DNA of 64,000 nt from Bacteroidota bacterium (GTDB lineage: Bacteria; Bacteroidota; Bacteroidia; Bacteroidales; Bacteroidaceae). The position numbers and the translations under genes are program-made. Of the stretch, positions 36,493 to 44,809 are shown one piece after another. Under the pieces are notes generated by a model, which saw only the letters and a program-made list of their open reading frames with translations, had not been told where the DNA came from and ran no database searches. The DNA is taken from positions 1 through 64,000 of the forward strand of contig JAFABV010000092.1 of NCBI GenBank assembly GCA_023425865.1. The letters run 5' to 3'. Position 1 is the stretch's first letter; the number at the start of each line of letters is the position of its first letter.

Positions 36493-38841
36493 CTATTTTT
36501 GTTCGGGAAGAAGGTAGGGCTGTGTTTTCTCTGTCACCTTTCCTTGCAAGGATACCACAGCGGTCAATGGCTTACTGTCTCCACTGTTGCGTGCGACGAT
36601 GATTTTATAATCACCCGTTTCCACCTGCCATTGGCTCTGTGCCTCGTCGAATGATGCCAAACTCTCGTAAGGAATGGTCATTGTCACTTCTTCGCTCTCA
36701 CCTGGCTTCAAAAGGGCTGTCTTGGCAAAGGCTTTCAGCTCGCGTGACGGCTTCCACATATCCTTTCCTGGGGCTGCAACATAGGTCTGCACCACTTCTT
36801 TGCCTGCCCACTTACCGGTGTTCTTCACGTTTACCGTCACTTTGATATTGCCGGAATCATCCTTAGTCACAGTCGGCATGCCGTAGCTGAACTTGGTATA
36901 GCTCAACCCATAACCGAAGGGGAAAGATACGGGCACATTCTCACTGACATAGTAACGATATCCCACCTTGACGCCTTCGTTGTATTCAGTGAAGTCAAAG
37001 TTCTTTTTGGCTCCTTCTGTGCGTTCGTCAGTAAATCCCTCCAGCGTCTTAAGAAGTTCGTCATCACTGATTTCATCCGGGGTTGGGAAATCATTCTTCG
37101 ATGGCACGTCGTTATAGCTTACGGGCCAAGTCATGGGCAATTTGCCTGACGGCGTTTCTTTTCCTGTGAGGATATCGGCCACAGAGTTTCCTCCTTCCTG
37201 GCCGGGCAGCCATGCCACGAGCACAGCATCGGCATTGTCTATCCAGCTCTTGGTCTCAACGACACCACAAACATTCAGAATCACGACGACCTTCTTGCCT
37301 TGCTTGTGAAAAGCATTTGCCACCTGGCTTACCAGGGCTTTTTCAGCGTCGGTCATATTGAAGTTGTTACTGATATAACGGTCGGCAAACTCGCCCGATG
37401 TCTTACCCAGGGTGATGATCGCGAGGTCGTTGGTCCGGGCTACATTCGTAAGGTCGATGCCTTGGACAGACATCTCTGGGATAAGGTGCTTCGGCAAGAA
37501 CGCCGCAAAAGGCCCCTTCAACTTAGGTAATTGCTCTTTTGCTTGGGGAATATACTCTTCGTAGAGATTCTGCACACGTGTGTCGAGGTGCAGGTTGGCA
37601 TTCTTCAAGCCATCGACAAGGCTCACTACATAAGCATGATGAACATCGCCCGAACCTGTTCCTCCTGCAATGAAATCGTATGACGTGCGACCGAAGACAG
37701 CGACATTCTTCACCTTAGTGTCAAGAGGCAGGGTGTTGCCGACATTCTTTAGCAGCACCATACCTTCTGTAGCTGCGGCACGGGTGATTACAGCATGCGA
37801 CTTCAAATCAGGGTTATTGTCTGCCACATAACCCTTGAAATGAGGACTTAAGAGTATAAGGTTCAATACACGTTCCACGTTACGGTCGATAACATCCATC
37901 GACAAGCGTCCGTTCAACACGGCTTTCCGTATTTCCTTACGTTGCGAAGCCTTGCCAGGCATGAGCAAATCATTGCCGGCTTCCATTTGCCAAACGGCAT
38001 GTTGACCTCCAAACCAGTCGGTCATCACAAGTCCGCCAAAGCCCCATTCATTGCGCAGAATGCCGGTAAGGAGGTCGCTGCGCTCGCTGGTAAAAGTGCC
38101 GTTAATCTTGTTATACGATGACATGACCGTCCAAGGTTGTGCTTCTTTTATTACAATCTCGAAAGGCTTGAGGTATATCTCGCGAAAAGCCCTGGGCGTG
38201 CCTATGACATTATTGCTCGTGCGATTGGTTTCTTGGTTGTTCAGTGCAAAGTGTTTCAAGGAGGTACCCACACCGTTGCTCTGAACGCCGTTTACCATAG
38301 CCGCGCAAATCTTGCCTGCCAAGAGCGGGTCTTCACTGTAATACTCGAAATTTCTTCCGTTGAGCGGGTTACGATGAATGTTCGTAGCAGGGGCAAGAAG
38401 CACGTCTACCCCATAATGTTTTACTTCATCGCCCATGGCTGCACCAATATCGTGCACCAAAGCCGTGTTCCAAGTGGAGCTCATCACGGTTTCAATGGGG
38501 AAATGGGTACAATAGTACGTCTGGCTGCTTCCTGTGCGGGTAGGATTAATACGTAGGCCAGCAGGACCATCGGCTAAAACGATGGCAGGGATACCCAGTC
38601 GCGGAATGGCATTCAACTGGCCGGCCGCTCCCGGAACCAGCTCTGAAGAGTTGCCTACTGTGGCATTGGCATTGGTACTTTCATTACCACTGCTGCCAAT
38701 CAGCATGTCCAACTTCTCATCGAGTGTCATGGCTCGAACAACTTCTTTCAAAGGAGATACACCCAAGCGAGGTGTCTGAGCATTTACATGCATTCCCATA
38801 CTACATGCTAATGTCGCAAAAAATAGGTTCTTAAACTTCAT
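36493..38841 (-). CDS. GH3 glycoside hydrolase (3)
   Basis: 782 aa, exported (signal peptide ending HVNAQ). TIM barrel with RLGIPAIVLADGPAGLRI (about 81-98), SLKHFALNNQETNR and the nucleophile Asp275 (GGLVMTDWFGG). Alpha/beta sandwich (about 345-600) with LAIITLGKTSGEFADR and LPGQEGGNSVADIL. FnIII-like C-terminus (VNVKNTGKWAGKEVVQTYVA). First gene of the six-gene carbohydrate operon. Closest in layout to broad beta-glucosidases. The specificity is not decidable here. Confidence 0.93.
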   Translation of the reverse strand: MKFKNLFFATLACSMGMHVNAQTPRLGVSPLKEVVRAMTLDEKLDMLIGSSGNESTNANATVGNSSELVPGAAGQLNAIPRLGIPAIVLADGPAGLRINPTRTGSSQTYYCTHFPIETVMSSTWNTALVHDIGAAMGDEVKHYGVDVLLAPATNIHRNPLNGRNFEYYSEDPLLAGKICAAMVNGVQSNGVGTSLKHFALNNQETNRTSNNVIGTPRAFREIYLKPFEIVIKEAQPWTVMSSYNKINGTFTSERSDLLTGILRNEWGFGGLVMTDWFGGQHAVWQMEAGNDLLMPGKASQRKEIRKAVLNGRLSMDVIDRNVERVLNLILLSPHFKGYVADNNPDLKSHAVITRAAATEGMVLLKNVGNTLPLDTKVKNVAVFGRTSYDFIAGGTGSGDVHHAYVVSLVDGLKNANLHLDTRVQNLYEEYIPQAKEQLPKLKGPFAAFLPKHLIPEMSVQGIDLTNVARTNDLAIITLGKTSGEFADRYISNNFNMTDAEKALVSQVANAFHKQGKKVVVILNVCGVVETKSWIDNADAVLVAWLPGQEGGNSVADILTGKETPSGKLPMTWPVSYNDVPSKNDFPTPDEISDDELLKTLEGFTDERTEGAKKNFDFTEYNEGVKVGYRYYVSENVPVSFPFGYGLSYTKFSYGMPTVTKDDSGNIKVTVNVKNTGKWAGKEVVQTYVAAPGKDMWKPSRELKAFAKTALLKPGESEEVTMTIPYESLASFDEAQSQWQVETGDYKIIVARNSGDSKPLTAVVSLQGKVTEKTQPYLLPEQK

Positions 38842-38866
38842 TTTATCAGGGTTTAGGTTTCGCTTG

Positions 38867-38874
38867 CAAAATTA
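38867..38874 (-). promoter_or_regulatory. -7 box (TAATTTTG) of the carbohydrate operon
   Basis: Minus-strand TAnnTTTG match 26 bases before the GH3 (3) start. No -33 at normal spacing, which would fit activator dependence (DUF6377 protein). Confidence 0.45.
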
Positions 38875-39495
38875 AAGGCTTACCGGTCAAGGTGTAGGCC
38901 GTAGTAAACGGAAAAGTATATTTGTTAGAATCGTAAGGCGTTATATAACAGTTGTTTATGAAAAACAGCGAGGCCGAAAAAGTAAACTTTGAAACCCCAT
39001 AATTGAACATCATTTATCGGGTTATTCACGTATAGACCACTATGATGGGCATAGTAATCATGGTGTATCTCATCGTGAGCGATTTTTTCAACATACCATC
39101 TATGGACAAGAAAAAGACGCTTGTGTCAGCGGCTGAATCGCCACAATTGGTAACAGAAAACCGATATGGGGGCTTGTCGTTAACCTCTGGATAAGCCTCA
39201 GAGGACGGTAAGGGTGGGGGATATAGCTCTGGCGGAGGTGTCCCCACACCGTAATGGATTGGCACCAATGCCCTTGTCTTCTTATACTCGGGGGAGAAGG
39301 ATGAAATGGTTCTATATAAAATCACTCGATGGTTTAATATAAAATCACCCGATGGTTTAATATAAAATTATTTGATGGTTTTGTATAGAATGACAGGACG
39401 GAGTGCTCACCATTATACACGTTTACGGGCGCTGCAGGGCTTGCCACAACACTTTCGCTGAACCACGTCCATGGCAGCATGGGGTATGTAGGTGG
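38875..39495. other. Intergenic region with a palindromic-unit array
   Basis: No convincing gene. It holds the unit array at 39306-39395. Minus-strand ORFs here are proline-rich and look non-coding. Confidence 0.5.
39306..39395. repeat. Array of four diverged 23-bp units
   Basis: Units like CGATGGTTTAATATAAAATCA, related to the arrays at 7255, 26387 and 62450 but with less complete palindromes. The ends of the mobile element are not seen here. Confidence 0.7.
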
Positions 39496-39537
39496 ATAAA
39501 AAAACTGCAGCCCCGAACATTGCGTTCTGGACTGCAG
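39496..39537 (-). terminator. Terminator of the small-peptide operon
   Basis: On the minus strand, CTGCAGTCCAGAAC pairs with GTTCGGGGCTGCAG (two mismatches or wobbles) and is followed by seven T. Confidence 0.8.
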
Positions 39538-39570
39538 CATATATATGATATTACCTATTGAAAATCTATT

Positions 39571-39690
39571 TTAGGCACAACCGTATGATCCTCCGCGGAG
39601 CAGTGCATCACCATATAGCTTCATGCACTCCATGTAACTCTTGAGGAAACGGGTAAGAGCCTTCTTGATGTTCTCAAACAAACTTTTCAT
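39571..39690 (-). CDS. Small peptide, 39 aa, ending GGSYGCA
   Basis: Begins MKSLFENIKKALTRFLKSYM, a basic amphipathic helix, and ends DALLRGGSYGCA. The ATG follows AGGAAAGGAATAAAGTT, a clear ribosome-binding site, unusual for this genome. It is the second ORF of a short transcript bounded by a promoter (39952-39959) and a terminator (39496-39537). I do not recognise the family. A signalling peptide, bacteriocin or modified-peptide precursor, or a small membrane-binding protein, are all possible. No processing enzyme is adjacent. Confidence 0.55.
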   Translation of the reverse strand: MKSLFENIKKALTRFLKSYMECMKLYGDALLRGGSYGCA

Positions 39691-39772
39691 AACTTTATTC
39701 CTTTCCTTCTTTTTTAGGGTTAAAATACTTTCTGTGCTTTCTTTGTTTTCGTGGCAAAATCAGATGAAACAA

Positions 39773-39862
39773 TTACTTGTTCATGCTGATCTTGTTGTTC
39801 ACGTTCACGGCCTGTGCAGCTATCGCTACGACCACGGCCAAAATAATCATTCCTGTAATCAT
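39773..39862 (-). CDS. Small hydrophobic peptide, 29 aa
   Basis: MITGMIILAVVVAIAAQAVN is one hydrophobic helix, followed by a polar tail NNKISMNK. The frame is open about 24 codons upstream without ATG (basic, Lys-rich just before the ATG: IKKEKGKKI), so a longer product from a rare start cannot be excluded. First ORF of the small-peptide transcript. It resembles small single-pass membrane proteins of Bacteroidetes in size, but I cannot name the family. Confidence 0.5.
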   Translation of the reverse strand: MITGMIILAVVVAIAAQAVNVNNKISMNK

Positions 39863-39951
39863 AATCTTTTTACCTTTTTCTTTTTTAATGGAGCTATTCT
39901 CTTGCGCTCCTGTTATCCTTGTAAACTTGTCTTGTTATCCTTTTGACAATG

Positions 39952-39959
39952 CAAAGTTA
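39952..39959 (-). promoter_or_regulatory. Promoter of the small-peptide operon
   Basis: Minus-strand -7 box TAACTTTG with a -33 TTTG at 39986-39983, 23 bases apart, the same layout as the spt promoter. Confidence 0.6.
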
Positions 39960-40085
39960 CGGCGTTTTTCTATACTTGACAACAAAATCTGCATGAAACC
40001 TCTATAAAACCCGCAAAAGATGACGTGGGTCAAGATTATGGGGGTTGGCGGTTGATATGGGTCAAGAGTTGATGGGGTGGTGAAC

Positions 40086-40147
40086 GAAAAAAGACATACC
40101 AACATCATTGCAGATGGCTTGTTTGCCTTTGCTATGATGTTGGTATG
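40086..40147 (-). terminator. Terminator after ridA
   Basis: Perfect 14-bp inverted repeat CATACCAACATCAT / ATGATGTTGGTATG (40095-40108, 40134-40147). On the minus strand it is followed by TCTTTTTTCG. Confidence 0.8.
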
Positions 40148-40228
40148 CCTTTATTCGCGCTATATGTTTACACCTATTTTATATATAGGTGGAATGTTGG
40201 CTCATACGATAAAAGCCAGAATCACGCT

Positions 40229-40603
40229 TTATTCAGCGGCAATACATTCGATTTCCACGCGGGCGTTCTTGGGCAGCGTCTTTACGGCCACGGCCGAGCG
40301 TGCGGGGAAGGGTGATGTGAAAAACTGGCTATACACCTCGTTCATTTCGGCAAAGTCGGCCATGTCTGCCAAAAATACAGTAGTCTTCACTACATGATTC
40401 AGGCTCAGCCCCTCAGCTTCGAGAATATGCTTCATGTTGGTAAGGCTCTGCCGGGTGAGTTCCTTGATGCCACCTTCTGCAAATTCGCCTGTGGCGGGGT
40501 CGATGGGTAGCTGTCCACTGACAAACACGAAGTTACCGGCGTGGATGGCCTGACTGTAGGGGCCGATGGCCGCAGGGGCTTTGTCTGTTGAAATTGCTTT
40601 CAT
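40229..40603 (-). CDS. ridA: RidA-family enamine/imine deaminase
   Basis: 124 aa from MKAISTDKAPAAIGPYSQAI. The frame is open upstream, but this is the standard RidA start. YjgF/YER057c/UK114 fold: GPYSQA (Tyr17), NFVFVSGQLPIDPATGEFA, and RSAVAVKTLPKNARVEIECI with the substrate-binding Arg (about 104) and Glu (near 119). Forms trimers and hydrolyses reactive 2-aminoacrylate released by PLP enzymes. Monocistronic, with a strong terminator. Confidence 0.95.
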   Translation of the reverse strand: MKAISTDKAPAAIGPYSQAIHAGNFVFVSGQLPIDPATGEFAEGGIKELTRQSLTNMKHILEAEGLSLNHVVKTTVFLADMADFAEMNEVYSQFFTSPFPARSAVAVKTLPKNARVEIECIAAE

Positions 40604-40787
40604 TGTCTTTTGTTTTATGAGTGATATGTTGATATGTATTGCAAAAATAGGAAAATGTTTGCGAATTGCGGTCTTCCCTGCGCAAAATCTTGCCCATACT
40701 CTGCGCATGGCATGCGCATAAGGCGTCACGCTTAGTTAAACAATGTAAAATATGTAAGGATTCTTCACGATTGTCATTTTTAGATTA

Positions 40788-40795
40788 TACCTTTG
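40788..40795 (+). promoter_or_regulatory. -7 box (TACCTTTG) for tRNA-Tyr
   Basis: TAnnTTTG match 20 bases before the mature tRNA 5' end. Confidence 0.55.
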
Positions 40796-40815
40796 CAACC
40801 GCTTTGAAACAGCAC

Positions 40816-40898
40816 GGGTGGTTACCAGAGTGGCCAAATGGGGCAGACTGTAAATCTGCTGGCTCTTGCCTTCGGTGGTTCGAATCCATCACCACCCA
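40816..40898 (+). tRNA. tRNA-Tyr (GTA anticodon)
   Basis: 83 nt. The acceptor stem GGGTGGT pairs with ACCACCC, discriminator A. Anticodon stem GCAGA/TCTGC with loop CTGTAAA (anticodon 40850-40852). Long variable arm (GGCTCTTGCC), as in bacterial type-II tRNA-Tyr, and T-arm GGTTCGAATCC. CCA is not encoded. Confidence 0.97.
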
Positions 40899-41086
40899 CA
40901 TACGTTGAATGATTAGTCGGCGTTCAGATGTTTTGTCGTTCGTTCAACGTTTAGCCAGCAATTCTTCTTTATATTTTCTTCCCTCTTTTTTCTCTCGCCG
41001 TTGTTGTGCCGCCGCGTGTGTCAATGAGCGTGCTTGGCGCGCAAATGCTTTGGGGCAGAAAAATCCTCCGGGGCTGATGACATACA

Positions 41087-41141
41087 AAAGAGCATCAGTA
41101 GGTCTTGAAGCGATGCGGGTTAAGACACACTGACGCTCTTT
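41087..41141 (-). terminator. Hairpin after the pirin gene
   Basis: AAAGAGCATCAGT / ACTGACGCTCTTT (13 pairs, one G-T) encloses a second small stem (GTCTT/AAGAC). It lies just past the pirin stop on the minus strand. The T-run is short. The 260 bases between tRNA-Tyr and pirin hold no gene. Confidence 0.6.
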
Positions 41142-41158
41142 GTGAAGCGGTCTATGAC

Positions 41159-42001
41159 TTAATAAGCGGTCTTCTGCTTGATGAATGTGCCATTGTTGAG
41201 CTCTGCTACGGCAGTGCGTATCTCACTCTGTGTGTTCATCACAATGGGTCCATACCAAGCGATGGGCTCCTCAAGGGGAGGCGCCGACATCAGCATCACC
41301 TCTGTGTGGGCTGCTCCAGCCTCGATGCTCACGGTGTCGCCCTCTACGAGTCGGGCCGCGGTCTTCTCAGCCACGTGGGTGCCATTGCTCACCACGTCGC
41401 CCTTCAGCGTGAAGAGCATCACCGTGTTGCCGGGTTTCACGTCGATGGTGACCTTGGCATTGGGGTCAAGATGAATGTCGTAATAGTCGAGTGGCACGTA
41501 TTTGCCTTGCCAACTTTTGTGCCCCTGGTATTCGCCGGTGAGCACGCGCACCTTGCCTCCCTCGAAGGGTATCTCGGGAATCTCGTCATTCAGGATGCCG
41601 TGGTAGGCTGGCGCGGCCTTCATCTTGTCTTTGGCGGGAATGTTGAGCCACAGCTGCAGTCCCAGCATACGCTCGCCGGCCGGCATCTCCTCGTGGAAGG
41701 CACCCGAGCCCGCGGTGAGCCATTGTGCCTCGCCATCGTGTATGGTTTCTTTGGTACCCAAGTGGTCACCATGCGTCATGCTGCCCTTGGCGATGAAGCT
41801 CACGGTCTCGATGCCGCGATGGGGATGGGGTGGAAAGCCCTTCTCGTAGTCTTTGGGATTGTCGCTGTCGAACGAGTCGAGCATCAGGAACGGGTCAAAG
41901 TTATACACGTTGTCGTGACCCAACACACGCACCAACTTCACGCCGGCACCATCCTGTGCATGGAAGCCTTGCACCTTTTCAATTACTTTTCTGAGTTTCA
42001 T
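41159..42001 (-). CDS. Pirin-family bicupin
   Basis: 280 aa, full length. N-terminal cupin has the metal ligands in FPPHPHRGIETVSFI (His58, His60) with a further His (about 101) and Glu (about 103) in GSGAFHEEM. FDPFLMLDSFDSDNP is the family opening. The C-terminal cupin and GPIVMNTQSEIRTAV tail are standard. Cytoplasmic iron protein, with quercetinase-like activity or redox sensing in some relatives. Divergent from the MarR regulator gene, which probably controls it. Confidence 0.94.
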   Translation of the reverse strand: MKLRKVIEKVQGFHAQDGAGVKLVRVLGHDNVYNFDPFLMLDSFDSDNPKDYEKGFPPHPHRGIETVSFIAKGSMTHGDHLGTKETIHDGEAQWLTAGSGAFHEEMPAGERMLGLQLWLNIPAKDKMKAAPAYHGILNDEIPEIPFEGGKVRVLTGEYQGHKSWQGKYVPLDYYDIHLDPNAKVTIDVKPGNTVMLFTLKGDVVSNGTHVAEKTAARLVEGDTVSIEAGAAHTEVMLMSAPPLEEPIAWYGPIVMNTQSEIRTAVAELNNGTFIKQKTAY

Positions 42002-42148
42002 ATTCTTATCCTTTCAATTGATGTTACTTATTGATTATTGTCTCTGCCCACTATCCTACAACTTGTCTGCCATGATGAGGTTTGTGCCAAAGATTTCAGT
42101 CGTGTGCGACTGACCGTCGGTTTGCGATGATTTTTATGTTGTTTTTGG

Positions 42149-42156
42149 CAAAGATA
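42149..42156 (-). promoter_or_regulatory. -7 box (TATCTTTG) for the pirin gene
   Basis: Minus-strand TAnnTTTG match 148 bases before the pirin ATG, back to back with the MarR promoter. Confidence 0.45.
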
Positions 42157-42179
42157 GCGAAAGATATGGAATGAATTCG

Positions 42180-42187
42180 TAAATTTG
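42180..42187 (+). promoter_or_regulatory. -7 box (TAAATTTG) for the MarR gene
   Basis: TAnnTTTG match 17 bases before the ATG at 42204. The closeness to the pirin box allows one operator to serve both genes. Confidence 0.55.
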
Positions 42188-42203
42188 CAATGAAATAAAG
42201 CCA

Positions 42204-42644
42204 ATGATGATGATACCCCCGCAAATACTTGACGATGAGATAAGCTTCAAGCTCTATACGCTCAATCGGCTGATACAGCAGGCCTACCAGTCGTTTCTGA
42301 TGCCTTTGCGTCTCACCTATCCACAGTATTTAGTCATGAAGATACTGCTGGAAGAAGATCAGGTGCCAGTCAATGTCATCTCGTCTAAGCTCAATCTGGA
42401 GAGCAATACGGTGACCCCTTTGCTCCAGCGTATGGAAAAGCAAGGGCTGCTGTGGCGGGAGAAGAAGTGTGAGGACCACCGGCAGCGCATTATCACGCTG
42501 ACGCGACAAGGCCAGGATATGAGAAATGACATCACGCAGGTGTCTACCCTGGTGGCAGAGTCGTTGCTGGAACAGCAATTAGATTGCGCCATGGCCAATG
42601 GCCTGAAAGACATGCTCAACGCGTTTATCAACCGAATCAGATAA
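42204..42644 (+). CDS. MarR-family regulator, OhrR-like but without the sensing Cys
   Basis: 146 aa. Winged helix with RLTYPQYLVMKILLEEDQ (about 38-55), the recognition helix region LNLESNTVTPLLQRMEKQGL, and the wing REKKCEDHRQRIITLT. The N-terminus DDEISFKLYTLNRLIQQAYQ aligns with OhrR (DxQLCFALYxxxR), but the peroxide-sensing Cys is Ser. The only Cys are in the wing and near the C-terminus. Probably represses or activates the divergent pirin gene. It is 29 bases before the Y-family polymerase gene and may be cotranscribed with it. Confidence 0.9.
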   Translation: MMMIPPQILDDEISFKLYTLNRLIQQAYQSFLMPLRLTYPQYLVMKILLEEDQVPVNVISSKLNLESNTVTPLLQRMEKQGLLWREKKCEDHRQRIITLTRQGQDMRNDITQVSTLVAESLLEQQLDCAMANGLKDMLNAFINRIR

Positions 42645-42673
42645 TTCTTAAAGGCGAACTGCTGTCAACAGCC

Positions 42674-44179
42674 ATGGTTTCACGAGGCCGTACATATTGC
42701 GCCATCGACCTGAAGAGCTTCTACAGTTCGGTGGAATGCGTCGCGAGAGGACTTGACCCGCTCACGACCAATCTCGTCGTGGCCGATGTGAGTCGCACGG
42801 AGAAGACCATATGTCTGGCCGTGTCGCCATCGCTGAAGGCGTATGGTTTGGGTGGCAGACCCCGTCTCTTTGAGGTGGTGCAGCGTGTGCGTGAGGTAAA
42901 CTATGACCGAAGGCTGAAGGCTCCCGGCAACGTGATGACCGGAAAGTCGACCGATGATACCGCCCTGCGCGAGCATCCCGACTGGGAGGTTGACTACATT
43001 GCCGCCACGCCGAGGATGGCCGAATATATCAAGGTGAGCAGTCAGATCTATGGCGTGTACCTGAAATACATCGCCCCAGAGGATATCCATGTATACAGCA
43101 TAGACGAAGTGTTTTTTGATGCCACTGATTATCTCAAGGCCTACAGGCTGACAGCGCATGAACTCTGCATGAAGATGATTCAGGATGTGCTGCGCACCAC
43201 TGGCATCACCGCCACGGCCGGCATTGGCACCAATCTCTATCTCTGCAAGGTGGCGATGGACATCGTGGCCAAGCATATACCCGCCGACAAAGACGGCGTG
43301 CGCATAGCCGAACTCGATGAGCGGAGCTATCGCGAGACCTTGTGGGACCACCGGCCCCTCACCGACTTCTGGCGGGTGGGGCGAGGTATCAGTCAGCGAC
43401 TGGCGGCCTACGGCATCGACACCATGGGCAAGCTGGCCCGGCTGTCTGTGCAGAACGAGAATTTTCTGTACAAGTTGTTTGGCATCAACGCCGAATTGCT
43501 CATTGACCACGCCTGGGGGTGGGAGCCTGTTACCATGGCTCAGGTAAAATCGTATCGGCCGCAGGCCACCTCAACGAGTAGCGGACAGGTGTTGCAAGAG
43601 CCCTACAGCTTCGAGAAGGGCAGTGTGGTCATCAGGGAAATGGCCGACGCGCTATCGCTCGACCTGGTGGAGCGGCGCGTGGTGACAGGGCTGATAGTCA
43701 TAGACGTGGGCTACGACAGAGAGAGTCTCAATGGCAACACCGACTACCAGGGCGAGGTGAGGCACGACCACTATGGGCGCGCCGTGCCTAAGCATGCCCA
43801 TGGCACGGTGAGGCTGCCAAGGCTCACGTCATCGACAAAGGTCATTGTCGATGCCGTGGCAGAGGTGTTTCATGAGGTCGTCAACCCCCATTTGCTCATT
43901 CGCCGCCTGACCATCACGGCGTGCAACCTCATCACGGAGGAGAAGGCGAGGGAGTTAGAGCGCCTGCCCGTGCAGCTCGACCTGTTTACCGACTATCAGG
44001 AGATAGAGGCGCAGCGGCAGCTGGAGGCGGCGGCCTTGGCCAAAGAGCGTAAGCTGCAGGAGGCTACCTTGCGCATCAAGAAGAAGTTTGGCAAGAACGC
44101 CTTGCTCAAAGGACTCAACTTCGCCGATGGTGCCACACAGATAGAGCGGCATAAGCAAATCGGTGGGCATAGGGCGTAG
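42674..44179 (+). CDS. Y-family DNA polymerase (DinB/UmuC/UvrX-like)
   Basis: 501 aa from MVSRGRTYCAIDLKSF; the frame runs upstream into the MarR gene, but the family starts here. Palm: AIDLKSFYSSVECVARG (Asp12, steric-gate aromatic after it) and VYSIDEVFFDATDY (catalytic Asp-Glu). Then the helix-hairpin-helix LTDFWRVGRGISQRLAAYGI and a little-finger domain. The C-terminal tail is basic, with heptad-like KERKLQEATLRIKKKFGKNA. Error-prone translesion synthesis. A YolD-like partner gene follows after 91 bases, as in UvrX-YolD pairs. Confidence 0.93.
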   Translation: MVSRGRTYCAIDLKSFYSSVECVARGLDPLTTNLVVADVSRTEKTICLAVSPSLKAYGLGGRPRLFEVVQRVREVNYDRRLKAPGNVMTGKSTDDTALREHPDWEVDYIAATPRMAEYIKVSSQIYGVYLKYIAPEDIHVYSIDEVFFDATDYLKAYRLTAHELCMKMIQDVLRTTGITATAGIGTNLYLCKVAMDIVAKHIPADKDGVRIAELDERSYRETLWDHRPLTDFWRVGRGISQRLAAYGIDTMGKLARLSVQNENFLYKLFGINAELLIDHAWGWEPVTMAQVKSYRPQATSTSSGQVLQEPYSFEKGSVVIREMADALSLDLVERRVVTGLIVIDVGYDRESLNGNTDYQGEVRHDHYGRAVPKHAHGTVRLPRLTSSTKVIVDAVAEVFHEVVNPHLLIRRLTITACNLITEEKARELERLPVQLDLFTDYQEIEAQRQLEAAALAKERKLQEATLRIKKKFGKNALLKGLNFADGATQIERHKQIGGHRA

Positions 44180-44270
44180 CGTTCACCATCAGCCTTGCCG
44201 CGTAGCGTTTTCCCATTCATCAATTGGCATTCACGACCGACGAGCCCGTCGCACATAAACCCCTACGGAG

Positions 44271-44675
44271 ATGGAAAAATATGATGATATTATCAACCTG
44301 CCACACTATGAGCCCAGACGCCACCCACGGATGAGCATGGAGCAGCGGGCGGCACAGTTTGCGCCCTTTGCCGCGTTGGTAGGCTATGAGGCCGCTCTCG
44401 AAGAGACGGGGCGGCTGACAGACTGTATGCATGAGGTGTCAGAAGACGTGAAGGAGGCCATCAACCGGCAGTTGCAGTGGGTGGCCGACCATCTGCCTGA
44501 GCATCCTCAGGTCACCATTACCTACTTTGTGCCCGATGACAAGAAAGCGGGTGGCGTGTATCGTATGTTGGAAGGGGTGGTCAAGAAAATAGACGACTAC
44601 GCGCATACCATTATATTAGAGAGCGGCGTGGTAATCCCTATACCGTTCTTGGAGAGCCTGTATGTGCGGCGTTAA
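44271..44675 (+). CDS. YolD-like family protein
   Basis: 134 aa. HPRMSMEQRAAQFAPFAALV (about 18-37) is the family's N-terminal core and TGRLTDCMHE follows. The C-terminus has a beta-rich part (HPQVTITYFVPDDKKAGGVY, then TIILESGVVIPIPFLESLYV). YolD proteins are encoded beside Y-family polymerases and are thought to be accessory to them, like UmuD. Position just after the polymerase supports this. Confidence 0.88.
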   Translation: MEKYDDIINLPHYEPRRHPRMSMEQRAAQFAPFAALVGYEAALEETGRLTDCMHEVSEDVKEAINRQLQWVADHLPEHPQVTITYFVPDDKKAGGVYRMLEGVVKKIDDYAHTIILESGVVIPIPFLESLYVRR

Positions 44676-44809
44676 TACTATTCGCTGAAGATAAGGGCGC
44701 GTTGGTAGATAATATTTTGTCGGCTCGGTGATATTCTCTTTCTTTGCATGGTGTGAGGCGAGCCTTGGGCTTCCTCAGCACAATATATGTTATAAGAAAT
44801 GTAGAAACA

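Larger units (their letters stand above)
39863..40228. other. Intergenic region between the small-peptide operon and ridA
   Basis: Contains the small-peptide promoter (39952-39959), two imperfect copies of TGGGTCAAGA about 28 bases apart (40026 and 40057), and the ridA terminator. No gene seen. Confidence 0.5.
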
